Shown here: positions 16,190-24,284 of the stretch, piece after piece | How the letters are laid out: each line of letters starts with the position of its first letter | Position numbering within the stretch: the stretch's first letter is position 1 | NCBI RefSeq assembly: GCF_004765805.1 | Contig: NZ_SBIU01000008.1 | Location: forward strand, 1 to 64,000 | DNA length: 64,000 nucleotides | Direction of reading: 5' to 3' | Source: Halorussus halobius | GTDB taxonomy: Archaea; Halobacteriota; Halobacteria; Halobacteriales; Haladaptataceae | Notes under the pieces: generated by a model | Told to the model about the DNA's origin: nothing | The model's database searches: none | Seen by the model: the letters and a program-made list of their open reading frames with translations, nothing else | Position numbers and translations under genes: made by a program

Positions 16190-17644
16190 TCAGGCGAGGG
16201 CCTCTCCCAGGTCCTTCAGCTTGTCTTCGCTGTCCGTGTCGGTGTCGGTGTCGCTGGCGGCGTCGAGTTGCGTGCTGACGCCGCCCTGCTCGGCGATCGT
16301 GTCGATTCGAGCCTCGAGTTCCTTCGCCCACTCGGGCTTTTCGTCCTCGGCGCCGTCGTCGAGGGCTTTCTCCTCGATTTCGTCGACGCGGTCGGCGAGT
16401 CCCTTCGCCCACTCGGGGGCGTCGTCGAGCGGATCGTCCGGGCTGGCGTCGCCGTCGGCGTCCTTGTCGGTCTCGAGGGAGTCGATGCGGTCGTTGAGGG
16501 CCTTCGCCCATTCGGGGGCGTCGGCCATCGGGTCATCGGGAGTGTCGTCGTTCATGTCTGTCGTGTCGTCCGAGGTATCGCCCTCGGGGGCGTCCTGCCC
16601 GTTGTCGACGGTGAACGGGTTGCTGTCCGCGTCGTCATCATCGTGGCCGCCGCCCCAGCTGCGGGCGTCGTGTTCGGAGAGGTCGAAGTCGACGTCGTCC
16701 TGGTCGGTGAACCGCGTCATGCCGTGGTCGACGCCGGCGTCCTGGAGGATGTCGAGGTTCGCGTCGACGGCGGCCATCGCTGATTCGCGGTTCGACTGCG
16801 AGAGGGTGCGGCCCTCCTTCGCTGCATCCGGGGCCTCGGACTGGGTGTTCGTATCGTCGTCATCGGACCCGGTGAGCGTGGAGAGGAAGGACTTCGCGGC
16901 CTGCTGGAGGCGGGACTGCTTGCCCGGCTCTGCCGAGCCGTCGGCCTCCATCGCCTCGGTGAGCACATCCCAGAGGCGCTCGGCCTCCGCCTCGCTGTGG
17001 CCGCGTTCGAGCGCCTCCTCGATGAACGCGTCCTGGTTGCCGACGTGGTCGGCCAGTCGCTTGTCAACGCCCTTCGCGTCGAGAATCTGGGCGTCAGGTA
17101 CCGCTGGGATATCGACCGCACTGACCTCTCGGATGATGCCGTCGATGAGCTCCCAGATCATCTCGCCGTCCGGGAGCTCCGACGTGTCGACGTCGTCGAC
17201 CTCGCTGGGGTCGTAGGGGCCATCCCAGTCGACCTGGATCGCGCCGATGCTGTAGCCCGAGAGGATGTCCTCGTCGATGAGCGCAGCGAGGTCGGCGTTG
17301 GTGATGCCCCAGCGCTGGACCCACGCACCCGCGTCGACCTCCCGCCCGCTGATCTCCTCCGGTTCGTCGAGGACCTCGTTGCGGGCGAGTTCCATCCAGC
17401 CGTCCGGCCAGACAGCGTGCATAATCCCGCCCTGGGCTTGGTCGGCCTGCTCGAAGGTCTCGAACTGGCTGGCGAACGATCGGATCGTGGGTTCGCGAGC
17501 GAAGTCGTTCTGGAGGTCGGCTTTGTCCGGCACCATCACGATGCCCGACGCTTCGAGTTCGTACTCGTCGCTGTCCTTCGAGACGTCGGTGAATTCGACG
17601 TCCTTGCGGAACTGCTGGCTGCCTGCTTTCGTTACTGGGGGCAT
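16190..17644 (-). CDS. XkdF-like prohead protease fused to scaffold-like domain, 484 aa
   Basis: Residues 1 to about 200 resemble the phage serine protease family XkdF ('SGIVMVPDKADLQNDFA', 'GIMHAVWPDGWMELARNEV', 'VQRWGITNADLAALIDEDILSGYSIGAI', 'REVSAVDIPAVPDAQILD'). Ser in 'GYSIGAI' and His in 'MHAVW' are candidate catalytic residues. Residues about 200-484 are acidic and coiled with three copies of a 'PEWAK-L--RID-IE' unit, like capsid scaffolding domains. Protease and scaffold joined in one chain is common when there is no separate scaffold gene. It is expected to be removed from proheads by self-cleavage. Confidence 0.7.
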   Translation of the reverse strand: MPPVTKAGSQQFRKDVEFTDVSKDSDEYELEASGIVMVPDKADLQNDFAREPTIRSFASQFETFEQADQAQGGIMHAVWPDGWMELARNEVLDEPEEISGREVDAGAWVQRWGITNADLAALIDEDILSGYSIGAIQVDWDGPYDPSEVDDVDTSELPDGEMIWELIDGIIREVSAVDIPAVPDAQILDAKGVDKRLADHVGNQDAFIEEALERGHSEAEAERLWDVLTEAMEADGSAEPGKQSRLQQAAKSFLSTLTGSDDDDTNTQSEAPDAAKEGRTLSQSNRESAMAAVDANLDILQDAGVDHGMTRFTDQDDVDFDLSEHDARSWGGGHDDDDADSNPFTVDNGQDAPEGDTSDDTTDMNDDTPDDPMADAPEWAKALNDRIDSLETDKDADGDASPDDPLDDAPEWAKGLADRVDEIEEKALDDGAEDEKPEWAKELEARIDTIAEQGGVSTQLDAASDTDTDTDSEDKLKDLGEALA

Positions 17645-17647
17645 GTG

Positions 17648-17782
17648 TCAGCCCTCATTCTGTTCATCGTCTGCGTCGTCGGCGGCATCCGCGTCAGCGT
17701 CCTTGGTCTTGTCGAGCTTCTGGGCACGACCGGTGCCGAGGACGCCACGACTGCTGCCGCGCTGCTGCTCGTGGTCACTCAT
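17648..17782 (-). CDS. small acidic ORF between portal and protease, 44 aa
   Basis: ATG at 17782 reads MSDHEQQRGSSRGVLGTGRA, then an Asp/Ala-rich stretch ending DDEQNEG, with the stop 3 bp before the protease start. Its tight spacing with the downstream gene and acidic composition suggest a real gene. No function is known; it may be a minor head component or only a translational-coupling leader. Confidence 0.45.
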   Translation of the reverse strand: MSDHEQQRGSSRGVLGTGRAQKLDKTKDADADAADDADDEQNEG

Positions 17783-17856
17783 GGTCTCGTAGTCGTTGCC
17801 CGGTCGTGCCTCGCACGGGGGAGTCGGGCGCTCCCCGGGTCATCGGCAGGCCGGCG

Positions 17857-19842
17857 TCAGATATCGGACGGGACGCCGTCGGGGACGTCTTCGGGATCCG
17901 GCGACGGCCCCTCAGGAAGCCGGTCGTGGAAGTTCGTCACCTCCACGTACGGGTACTCGAGCCGAATCGAGTCGTAGTGGTAGCTGCCGTGACTTGACGC
18001 GTTCACGAGCCCCGCCCACTCGCTCGGCGGGACGTCCACGTACGCGTACAGCGACGACTGGCCCTCCTCGCGTTTGAACGAGAGATAGAGCTCCTGCTCG
18101 CCGAAGTCGAACAACCCCTCGTCGAGGTTCGAGCTGTTGAACTGCGTCTGCTCGATCGGATCCTTCGTCGCGAGCGCGGGCTCGACGTCGGCCCAGTCAC
18201 GCTCACCGATCTTGTTGTCCTCGGGCGGGAGGTAGTCCGGCCGCGCCTGCCCGGCCTGGCCGTCAGGCCGGCCGTTTCCCGGCGGCGGCTGGCTGCCCGG
18301 ACGGGACCGCCCGACCTCGGCGACAAGCGTCTGTCCGTCGACGGGATGGTCGTCGGGGAGCGGGTCCTCGCCGATCATCTCCAGCGCACGGTTCACCGGG
18401 ATAGCGCCGTTCACCGCCTGGATCTTCCGGCGCGCCACCTCGGCGTCCTGTTTAGGCTGGTCGGCGCCCCGGAGCTCGTATTCGAGCGTCCAGTCGGTGA
18501 CGCCCAATGCCGTCTGATGGATGGTCGTGTAGAGGCGTTGGGCGAACTTGTGCTGCTCGGGCTGGATAACCTCCAAAGCGAAGTCGCGGTCCTGCTGTTC
18601 GGAGTTCGACCGATTTGAGGTGTCGGTGTTCCCGATCTTGATCGGTGGGACCTCCAGTGTCTTCGCAATCTCCGCCTCGTTCTTCTGGCGGAACGCCTCG
18701 AAACTCATCTCCTCGCTGATGCCTTGGCCCAGCGGCTTGAGTTCGATCTCGACGTCCTCGTCGATCTGGGTCTGGAACTTGTCGACCTCGAGGATGACCG
18801 TGCGGTGGCTTTCGTCGCGTAGACCGTTGAGCATCTGCCGGAGGTCGCGCTTGGACTCCTCGGTCAGCTCGCCACCCGTGACCTTGATGGCGAACCGTGG
18901 GATGGTGTCGTTGTCGAAGAAGTCGGCGTTGTAGTCTTTCGCCGCCTCGTCGGCGCTGATCGTCCGGGTCGCGCTGATCCAGTCGGGGACGCCGTAGTCG
19001 TCCGTGAGCGGGTTCGGGTTCGTGATGAAGATGAGTTCGTTCGCCGGGCCGTTGTCGAGGGCTTGGGCGCTGCCCTCGACGACGTCGCCCGTCTCCCGGT
19101 CGACGAAGATAGGCTCCTTGTCGCTGTCGTCGTCCGTGTAGCGGACCGTCGGCGGCTCGTCGTCGCCGCTCGCTGAGAGGTCGACGTTTTTGCCGCGATA
19201 GCGGTCGCCGGCCTCGCCGAAGTACCGCCGCCGGCCGTTCCGGATCTGGACGTACCCACGCGAGGCGAGGTCGGCGTCGTCGGTCGGGATGAATCGGCCG
19301 TCTTCGGGATGCCGGGGTTGGTCGAACCGGTCCTGTGGCTTCCGAACCCGGACAGTTCGCGCGGGGACGTGTGCGAGGCCGACGGGACGTCCTTCGAGGT
19401 TGGTGAGGAGTTCGAGACAGCACCAGCCGATGAGGTGGTAGTCTTGGCGGGCGAGTTCCTTGACTTCCTCGGGTGTCGCCGGCTCGGCGGATTGGCGGGC
19501 TTTGGTCTGCCACGTTGAGTCGGGGCCGCGCCAGAACCACTGGACGACCTCGCGCTCGGTATCGTCGGCGTCGTCGATGTCCAGATCGGCCCGTGGGGCG
19601 AGGTCGAACCCGTATCCGACTTCGTAGCGGGCTTTCTTGCGGATGCCCGTCGCCAGGGTTTCGTTGAGTTCGAGAAAGCTCGCTAGCCGGTAGGGGTTGT
19701 ATGGTGGCTTGATGCCTGTGGTGAGTGATTGGACGCGCCGGTCGGCCAGCTGCGTCGACGTCTCGGCTTTCGAGAGCGATTGCTTGCCGCCGATGCCTTC
19801 GACGTCGACCGCGAGCTTGTTATCCTCTATTGCATCAGTCAT
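17857..19842 (-). CDS. portal protein, PBSX-type, 661 aa
   Basis: Contains the hallmark portal region 'NPLTDDYGVPDWISATRTISADEAAKDYNADFFDNDTIP', followed by 'SKRDLRQMLNGLRDESHRTVILE' and 'IELKPLGQGISEEMSFEAFRQKNEAEIAKTLEVPPIKIG', as in the PBSX-type portal family. Portals form the dodecameric ring through which DNA is pumped. About 100 extra residues at the C-terminus ('SSLYAYVDVPPSEWAGLVNASSHGSYHYDSIRLEYPYVEVTNFHDRLPEG') look like a KTSC-type domain, a small nucleic-acid-binding fold sometimes fused to such proteins. ATG 19842 is 1 bp from the terminase stop. Confidence 0.85.
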   Translation of the reverse strand: MTDAIEDNKLAVDVEGIGGKQSLSKAETSTQLADRRVQSLTTGIKPPYNPYRLASFLELNETLATGIRKKARYEVGYGFDLAPRADLDIDDADDTEREVVQWFWRGPDSTWQTKARQSAEPATPEEVKELARQDYHLIGWCCLELLTNLEGRPVGLAHVPARTVRVRKPQDRFDQPRHPEDGRFIPTDDADLASRGYVQIRNGRRRYFGEAGDRYRGKNVDLSASGDDEPPTVRYTDDDSDKEPIFVDRETGDVVEGSAQALDNGPANELIFITNPNPLTDDYGVPDWISATRTISADEAAKDYNADFFDNDTIPRFAIKVTGGELTEESKRDLRQMLNGLRDESHRTVILEVDKFQTQIDEDVEIELKPLGQGISEEMSFEAFRQKNEAEIAKTLEVPPIKIGNTDTSNRSNSEQQDRDFALEVIQPEQHKFAQRLYTTIHQTALGVTDWTLEYELRGADQPKQDAEVARRKIQAVNGAIPVNRALEMIGEDPLPDDHPVDGQTLVAEVGRSRPGSQPPPGNGRPDGQAGQARPDYLPPEDNKIGERDWADVEPALATKDPIEQTQFNSSNLDEGLFDFGEQELYLSFKREEGQSSLYAYVDVPPSEWAGLVNASSHGSYHYDSIRLEYPYVEVTNFHDRLPEGPSPDPEDVPDGVPSDI

Positions 19843-19843
19843 G

Positions 19844-21223
19844 TTAGACGTAGTTCACTCCGTTATCGTCGTCTCCTCGCTGCTCGGCCCGGCTGGCCGC
19901 AGCGGACAGCTGGTCGAGCTTCGAGACCGCCAGCGCGAAGCTGTCGACGCTGTCGTCGTACCCGTCGTCGGGCGCGTGATAGCGTGTGTACCCGCTGTCG
20001 GAGACGTCCTCCTGAAGCTGGCGAAGCTCAAGGTGGAGCTGGTCGAGCGCGGGGACATCGGGAACAGTGAGCGACTCGGTCTCGACGAGCGTCGCCAGCG
20101 TCTCGATGAGCTGCTTCTTCGTCTTCGGACTGAAGCTGACGGGCTCCAGCGGGACGCCGGCGCCGGCCAGGTCCGCGACGATCTTGTTGTCCCGGGAGGC
20201 GTCCGGGACCACGATGCCGCCGTACTCGCCGTAGACGCCGCGGATGTGGTCCTCGATGCCGTCCCACGACTCGTTCTGCGCCCGGTGGTAGTAGGCCAGC
20301 TCGCCGGCGGCGTCGACGGCGAGCGTGACGCGATAGTCCCGACTCCGGGCGAAGTCGGCGCCGATCGCGACCGGCCGAGTGACGGCGTCAGGGGCGCGCC
20401 GAACCGCCCCGACGAACTCGCCCGCCGGGTCGTGCTCCTGCTCAACGGTGACGTCGTAGTCGCCGGTGTAGAGCTTGGTGTCGAGGTCGCGGAACACCTG
20501 CCCACCGTCGTCGGGGAGCCGGGCGAGGTACTCGCGCTCGAACAAGTGGGGTGGGACCGTCCCGCGCTTGTCTTCGGGATTCTCGGCGAGGAACGGGTTG
20601 TCCGCACTGGTGGCGTGCCACGACGCGTACTCGGAGTAATCGCTCGACTGGCCGTAGTCGTAGAACCGATGGAACCACGAGCGCGGCCGATAGGGCTTGC
20701 TGATGAACAACGCACAGCCCTGCGAGTCCAAGAGCATCGGCTCGAGGTCGCCGTACCAGATGCCTTCGCGCATCTGGTCGGCCTCGTCGAGGATGATTCG
20801 GTCGACGCCCTCCCCCTGGAGTGATTTGGGGCGGTCGAACGTCCGGAACTCGACTCGGACGCCGTTGATGAACTCGATGAACCGGGGTTTGGACTCGCCG
20901 TAGTCGGCGATCCACGCGTTCGGGACGGCGCTTTTGACCTTATCGTAGCCGTGCTTGTTCGCCTGGTCATAGGTCGGGCCCACCCACCAGATGAGCACCC
21001 GGCGCGGATCATCCGGCCCCCACGCTGAGGTCCACGGCTGGCGAGCGTACTCGACGACGTCGATCGCGCCGGTGACGTTCTTCCCGGCGCGCCGACCCCA
21101 TCGGCAGACGCGGTACCGGGCGTCCGACTGGAGGACCGCCCGCTGCTTCTCGTGCACCGAGTACTGCGGAGCCGGCGTGAGCGGCGCTCGGCCGCCAGTG
21201 TCGGTGTCTGTGGTGCTACTCAT
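19844..21223 (-). CDS. large terminase subunit, 459 aa
   Basis: Packaging motor ATPase-nuclease. A variant Walker A GRRAGKN is at residues 43-49 and a Walker B 'DRIILDEADQM' at about 141-151. A C-terminal RNase H-like nuclease begins at 'PVAIGADFARSRDYRVTLAVD' (about 275-297), with later acidic residues in 'GYDDSVDSFALAVSKL'. Length is normal for the family. ATG at 21223 lies within the small-terminase gene, an 8-bp overlap. Confidence 0.9.
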   Translation of the reverse strand: MSSTTDTDTGGRAPLTPAPQYSVHEKQRAVLQSDARYRVCRWGRRAGKNVTGAIDVVEYARQPWTSAWGPDDPRRVLIWWVGPTYDQANKHGYDKVKSAVPNAWIADYGESKPRFIEFINGVRVEFRTFDRPKSLQGEGVDRIILDEADQMREGIWYGDLEPMLLDSQGCALFISKPYRPRSWFHRFYDYGQSSDYSEYASWHATSADNPFLAENPEDKRGTVPPHLFEREYLARLPDDGGQVFRDLDTKLYTGDYDVTVEQEHDPAGEFVGAVRRAPDAVTRPVAIGADFARSRDYRVTLAVDAAGELAYYHRAQNESWDGIEDHIRGVYGEYGGIVVPDASRDNKIVADLAGAGVPLEPVSFSPKTKKQLIETLATLVETESLTVPDVPALDQLHLELRQLQEDVSDSGYTRYHAPDDGYDDSVDSFALAVSKLDQLSAAASRAEQRGDDDNGVNYV

Positions 21224-21674
21224 CGGTGTCCTCCTCGGGGGTGTAGGTGACGAACTCGGCCGTCACGTCGTGGGCGGCGTCGACGTCGGCGTCGAGGTCG
21301 ACCTCGCGTTTCTCCGTCTTCACGTAATCATACGACCGTTCGAGGACGAACTCGGGGTCGACGTCCTGGATGAGTTCGCGTTCAGCTTCGCTTCGCGCGC
21401 GTTCGAGCGCTTCCGAGAAATCGTCGTGCTCGTTGCGCCAGTCGTGGAGGGTGGAGACGCCGACGCCGGCGACGCGGGCGATTCCTTCGTAGGTGAGCCC
21501 TTCGCGAGCGGCGTCGAGGATGTCGTCCTCGTGCTCGTCGAGTTTCGATGGGCGGCCGTGGCCGGAGACGTCGCCGCCGTGGGACTCGATCCAGCAGTGG
21601 TCGCCCTCGGTGGCGGGGTTCTGGCAGGGCTTCCCCTCGCCCGTCTCGACGCCACAGATGTCGTCGGTGGTCAT
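21216..21674 (-). CDS. small terminase subunit-like HTH protein, 152 aa
   Basis: The helix-turn-helix 'LTYEGIARVAGVGVSTLHDWRNEHDDFSEALERARSEAERELIQ' is the classic small-terminase DNA-recognition domain. The N-terminus carries C7, C17, C27 and H32 ('CGVETGEGKPCQNPATEGDH'), a probable zinc site. It begins the structural operon and overlaps the large terminase gene. It should select the packaging start on viral DNA. Confidence 0.75.
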   Translation of the reverse strand: MTTDDICGVETGEGKPCQNPATEGDHCWIESHGGDVSGHGRPSKLDEHEDDILDAAREGLTYEGIARVAGVGVSTLHDWRNEHDDFSEALERARSEAERELIQDVDPEFVLERSYDYVKTEKREVDLDADVDAAHDVTAEFVTYTPEEDTDE

Positions 21675-21738
21675 GGTGGTCGATTTGCGGGAGTATGATC
21701 GTGTTCGTCTGGCAGGTGTTCGCGGGTCGTACCGTCAG

Positions 21739-21748
21739 TAAATATATG
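21739..21748 (+). promoter_or_regulatory. TATA box for the small membrane protein at 21774
   Basis: TAAATATATG is centred about 30 bp upstream of ATG 21774 and stands out from the GC-rich sequence. It is on the plus strand, opposite to the terminase operon that starts at 21674, so it is a separate promoter. GACTCAGGAGG follows it. Confidence 0.5.
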
Positions 21749-21773
21749 ACTCAGGAGGCTGTGTCAAGTGGTA

Positions 21774-21956
21774 ATGAGCCCTGGAAAACAGGCAGGCTAT
21801 CTCTGCATCGGTGCCCTCACTGTGGCCGTCCTATACGGTCAGCCATTTGTTAGTGCTGGGCCAGTATTCGATATAGGAACGCTGCCGCCAAAATTGACGC
21901 TCGCCGCCGCCATGATTGGTGCTACCGTTTTAGCCAACGCCCTAACCGGGTTTTAA
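21774..21956 (+). CDS. small membrane protein, 60 aa, opposite to flanking genes
   Basis: ATG at 21774 (MSPGKQAGYLCIGALTVAVL) is favoured by its distance from the TATA box. Two hydrophobic helices (about residues 8-25 and 40-57) predict a two-pass membrane protein. It is the only plus-strand gene between terminase and early operon and ends 7 bp from the convergent membrane gene. Composition is less GC-rich than its neighbours. Function unknown; candidates include exclusion or lysis-related roles. Confidence 0.55.
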   Translation: MSPGKQAGYLCIGALTVAVLYGQPFVSAGPVFDIGTLPPKLTLAAAMIGATVLANALTGF

Positions 21957-21962
21957 GCGGGA

Positions 21963-22307
21963 TTAGAGTTGGCCGGCGAGGCGAGTGACCCAGCCCGCGA
22001 GGATGCCGAACGCGCTGCCGGCGACCGCGCCACCGAGGGCGTAGTGGGGTTCGGTGCGGATGTCCGTCCAGAGGCGGCGGCGCTGCCCACTGTTGGCCTC
22101 AACGGAGCGGCCGTAGACGGCGGCGGCGTAGACGAGCGCGAGCAACCGAGTCTCACCGTGCGCAGTTGCGAAGAACCCGGCGGCAAGGCCGAGCCCGAGG
22201 GCGTGAGATTCTGATTTGTACGAGAGGAAGCCGTCGCGCTGGGAGTCCGCTTCCGTGGGTTGGCCGGCGGATTTGATGACCGCGACGAGGGAGTCGACGA
22301 GCGTCAC
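21963..22307 (-). CDS. predicted membrane protein, 114 aa
   Basis: Hydrophobic stretches around residues 36-50 ('ALGLGLAAGFFATAHG'), 54-67 and 90-112 ('ALGGAVAGSAFGILAGWV') predict two or three membrane segments with Gly-rich helices. The start overlaps the preceding membrane-protein gene (4 bp). Paired small membrane proteins are the usual form of holin-type cassettes, but no lysin is visible and archaeal lysis is poorly understood, so function is left open. Confidence 0.6.
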   Translation of the reverse strand: MTLVDSLVAVIKSAGQPTEADSQRDGFLSYKSESHALGLGLAAGFFATAHGETRLLALVYAAAVYGRSVEANSGQRRRLWTDIRTEPHYALGGAVAGSAFGILAGWVTRLAGQL

Positions 22308-22600
22308 GAGTCCTCCTCCCCGGAGGTGTCGTCGCGGGCGGCGCTCATAACCGCGAGGAGTTCGCCGACCTCGATGCCGTTGACGAGGAGGAGGCCGGCG
22401 AGCCCGAGCCAGCTGATCGTCGTCGGGTCACCCCCGCTGTGGATGCCGTAGGCGGCGACGCCGAGGATTGCGAGGCTGACGACGAGAGCTTTGATGGCCT
22501 TGAGTTTCCGGATGTCCATGTGTGCGATACGCGCAAGGTCGCGGTTGTGGTCGATTACTTCCCGTGGGCAAAACCAGACGGGCTTCTTGTTGGTGCTCAT
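22304..22600 (-). CDS. predicted membrane protein, 98 aa
   Basis: Cytoplasmic N-terminus of about 32 residues with basic residues ('MDIRKLKAIK'), then two membrane helices: 'ALVVSLAILGVAAYGI' and 'ISWLGLAGLLLVNGIEVGELLAVM'. The C-terminus is acidic. Size and topology resemble class II holins, an analogy only. It is coupled to the next membrane gene. Confidence 0.6.
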   Translation of the reverse strand: MSTNKKPVWFCPREVIDHNRDLARIAHMDIRKLKAIKALVVSLAILGVAAYGIHSGGDPTTISWLGLAGLLLVNGIEVGELLAVMSAARDDTSGEEDS

Positions 22601-22899
22601 GAGTATTCGGGGTCGGTACTGAAATCGCGGGTAGGGGTGGAGCGTAGCGTGTCGGGCGCGACTCGGTTACGCGCGCTCACTCGAGAGCGGCCACACACCG
22701 CCGGTTATCCCCACGGGGCGCGGCCGAGTGAGCGATATCCCGACACAGGGCTGGACGACCAACTCGGATAGAGCGCTCGGCGAAGCCAGCGAAACCTGAC
22801 GAAGTCCCCTCTGGAGTGTGGTCGTGGCCGCCAGGGTCGCCCAGACACGATACAGATCCCTCGACCCGGCAGCCATGGGCGTCATCGGGACAGCTGGAG
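22601..22899. other. gene-poor gap of 299 bp
   Basis: No convincing gene is seen. The open frames here (for example 22667-23017 on the minus strand) have Arg/Ser/Thr-rich composition unlike the acidic proteins of the surrounding operon. I see no tRNA. It separates the membrane cassette from the early-type operon and may hold a terminator or promoter. Confidence 0.4.
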
Positions 22900-23259
22900 T
22901 TAGTCGCGGTATTTCGCCCGCAGGAACTCGTCGATATCGTGAAGTTGCTCGCGAGTCCAGCGGTCTGACCCACTGGCGGTCTGCCAGTCGAGCGCGACCG
23001 GATGCCCAGTCACGCACGTCCCCGACTCGGGGTTGACAACGATGACGTACGCGACGCCACTGAACTCACGCCGGAAGCCGACGGTCGACGCGTCCCGGCG
23101 CGCGACCTCGCCGCGAGTGATGCACTCGCGCACGATCTCCCCGTCCAAGTGCCGGGGCGGACTGTCGGTGGCGTCCCGGAACCGGTCGCGGAAGTGATTG
23201 GTCGGCCGGTACGCCGACGGCTCACGCGGAACGTCGCTGGTCGGGGACTCGGTCGACAT
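22900..23259 (-). CDS. hypothetical protein with DUF4258-like outline, 119 aa
   Basis: The start ATG at 23259 lies 7 bp after the stop of the upstream gene. The core 'NHFRDRFRDATDSPPRHLDGEIVRECITRGEVARRD...FSGVAYVIVVNPESGTCVTGHPVAL' has the layout His..Arg, helix, helix, strands, Thr-Gly-x-Pro, vaguely like DUF4258/RelE-type folds. That similarity is weak. It is the last gene of the leftward early operon. Confidence 0.5.
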   Translation of the reverse strand: MSTESPTSDVPREPSAYRPTNHFRDRFRDATDSPPRHLDGEIVRECITRGEVARRDASTVGFRREFSGVAYVIVVNPESGTCVTGHPVALDWQTASGSDRWTREQLHDIDEFLRAKYRD

Positions 23260-23266
23260 AACTGGG

Positions 23267-23827
23267 TTACGCGATCTGGAGGTGGCCTCTGTCGAGTGCG
23301 CCCGCGTCGGTGCCGGCGAACGCCTCGTTATACGTGTCCCGGATGGCGTCGGCGATGTCGCCCTCGACGAACCGGTTATCGTCACGACAGTTCACCGCGC
23401 ACTGCGGGAGGACCTCGCCCTTCGGCGCGAGGTCGGCGGTGAGCTCCGACCCACAGTGCGGGCAGACTGGGTTGACGTGCTTGCGCATCCAGCCGACGTC
23501 GAACCCCTCACGGTGCAGGCGTTCGCAAAGAGCGTACCACACCCACTCGTCGCGCGCCTCCGTCGAGCGCTTGAGCGTCTCGATGTGGCGGGCCGCCACT
23601 CGAAGCAGGTCGCGGTCCATAGTGTCGTCGCTGCGTTCACTGCGATGGGTGCGCCGGAAGAATCGCTTGAGCGCGGTCGTCGAACTCTTGTCCGCGCCCG
23701 TCGTGAGTTCGGCTGACTCGCTGCTGGCGTCGGGGACGCGCCACGGGCGCGCGAGTTCGTCGAAATGCCGGTCGAGGCTGAGACGGCTGCCACTGCTCGG
23801 GCAGAACGCATCCTCGCCTCTCACCAT
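23267..23827 (-). CDS. zinc-finger-containing hypothetical protein, 186 aa
   Basis: Start at ATG 23827 (MVRGEDAF) is chosen; an in-frame start at 23869 is possible. The C-terminal half has 'VCPHCGSELTADLAP' and 'PQCAVNCRDDN', a probable four-cysteine zinc site. The preceding helical part includes 'VAARHIETLKRSTEARDEWVWYALCERLHREGFDVGWMRKHVNP'. It is presumably a nucleic-acid-related accessory protein of the virus; family unknown. Confidence 0.55.
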   Translation of the reverse strand: MVRGEDAFCPSSGSRLSLDRHFDELARPWRVPDASSESAELTTGADKSSTTALKRFFRRTHRSERSDDTMDRDLLRVAARHIETLKRSTEARDEWVWYALCERLHREGFDVGWMRKHVNPVCPHCGSELTADLAPKGEVLPQCAVNCRDDNRFVEGDIADAIRDTYNEAFAGTDAGALDRGHLQIA

Positions 23828-23972
23828 GGTATCACGCGCCCGGAGAACAAACGGCAGGCTGTCTCCCACCAGATCACGCCCCGCCTCGGGCGGAGTCCCC
23901 AGTGGGTGGCTATCCTGTGGACGGGTGGTGTCCGAGCCTTACAAGTCTGTCTTCGATGCTGGACTGTCATAA

Positions 23973-24284
23973 TCATTCGGAAAGTGCAGTGAAATCCGCG
24001 TCCTCGGGATGGAGATAGCTCCACCGCGCTCGATACGACTCGGGGTCTGCGCCTCGGACGCGGACGAGTCGATCCTCGTCGACGAGGTCGCGTAGCCGCC
24101 CTTTGAGCGCGTGCTGGTCGACGCCGACGAGGTCGGCGACGACAACCGGGGGCACGCCGCCCTCCAGGAGGTCGGTCTGGCCCGTGCTGGTCGCGTGCCG
24201 GACCGCCGCGATGATCGCGTCGTCGGTCGGCCCACCCCACTCGTTCGTCTCCCCCATCCGTCGCGTTCTCGACTCGTCGCTCAC
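23973..24284 (-). CDS. winged-helix protein, 103 aa
   Basis: GTG at 24284 overlaps the stop of the methylase gene (GTGA). Residues about 20-80 form a winged helix: 'DDAIIAAVRHATSTGQTDLLEGGVPPVVVADLVGVDQHALKGRLRDLVDEDRLVRVRGADPESY', a design common in haloviral proteins that read out DNA. Coupling to the methylase suggests co-regulation. Confidence 0.6.
   Translation of the reverse strand: MSDESRTRRMGETNEWGGPTDDAIIAAVRHATSTGQTDLLEGGVPPVVVADLVGVDQHALKGRLRDLVDEDRLVRVRGADPESYRARWSYLHPEDADFTALSE

Noticed and set aside
22677..22973. Possible cysteine-containing ORF in the 22.6-22.9 kb gap
   Set aside because: Ser/Thr-rich composition and overlap with the better supported gene at 22900 argue against it.
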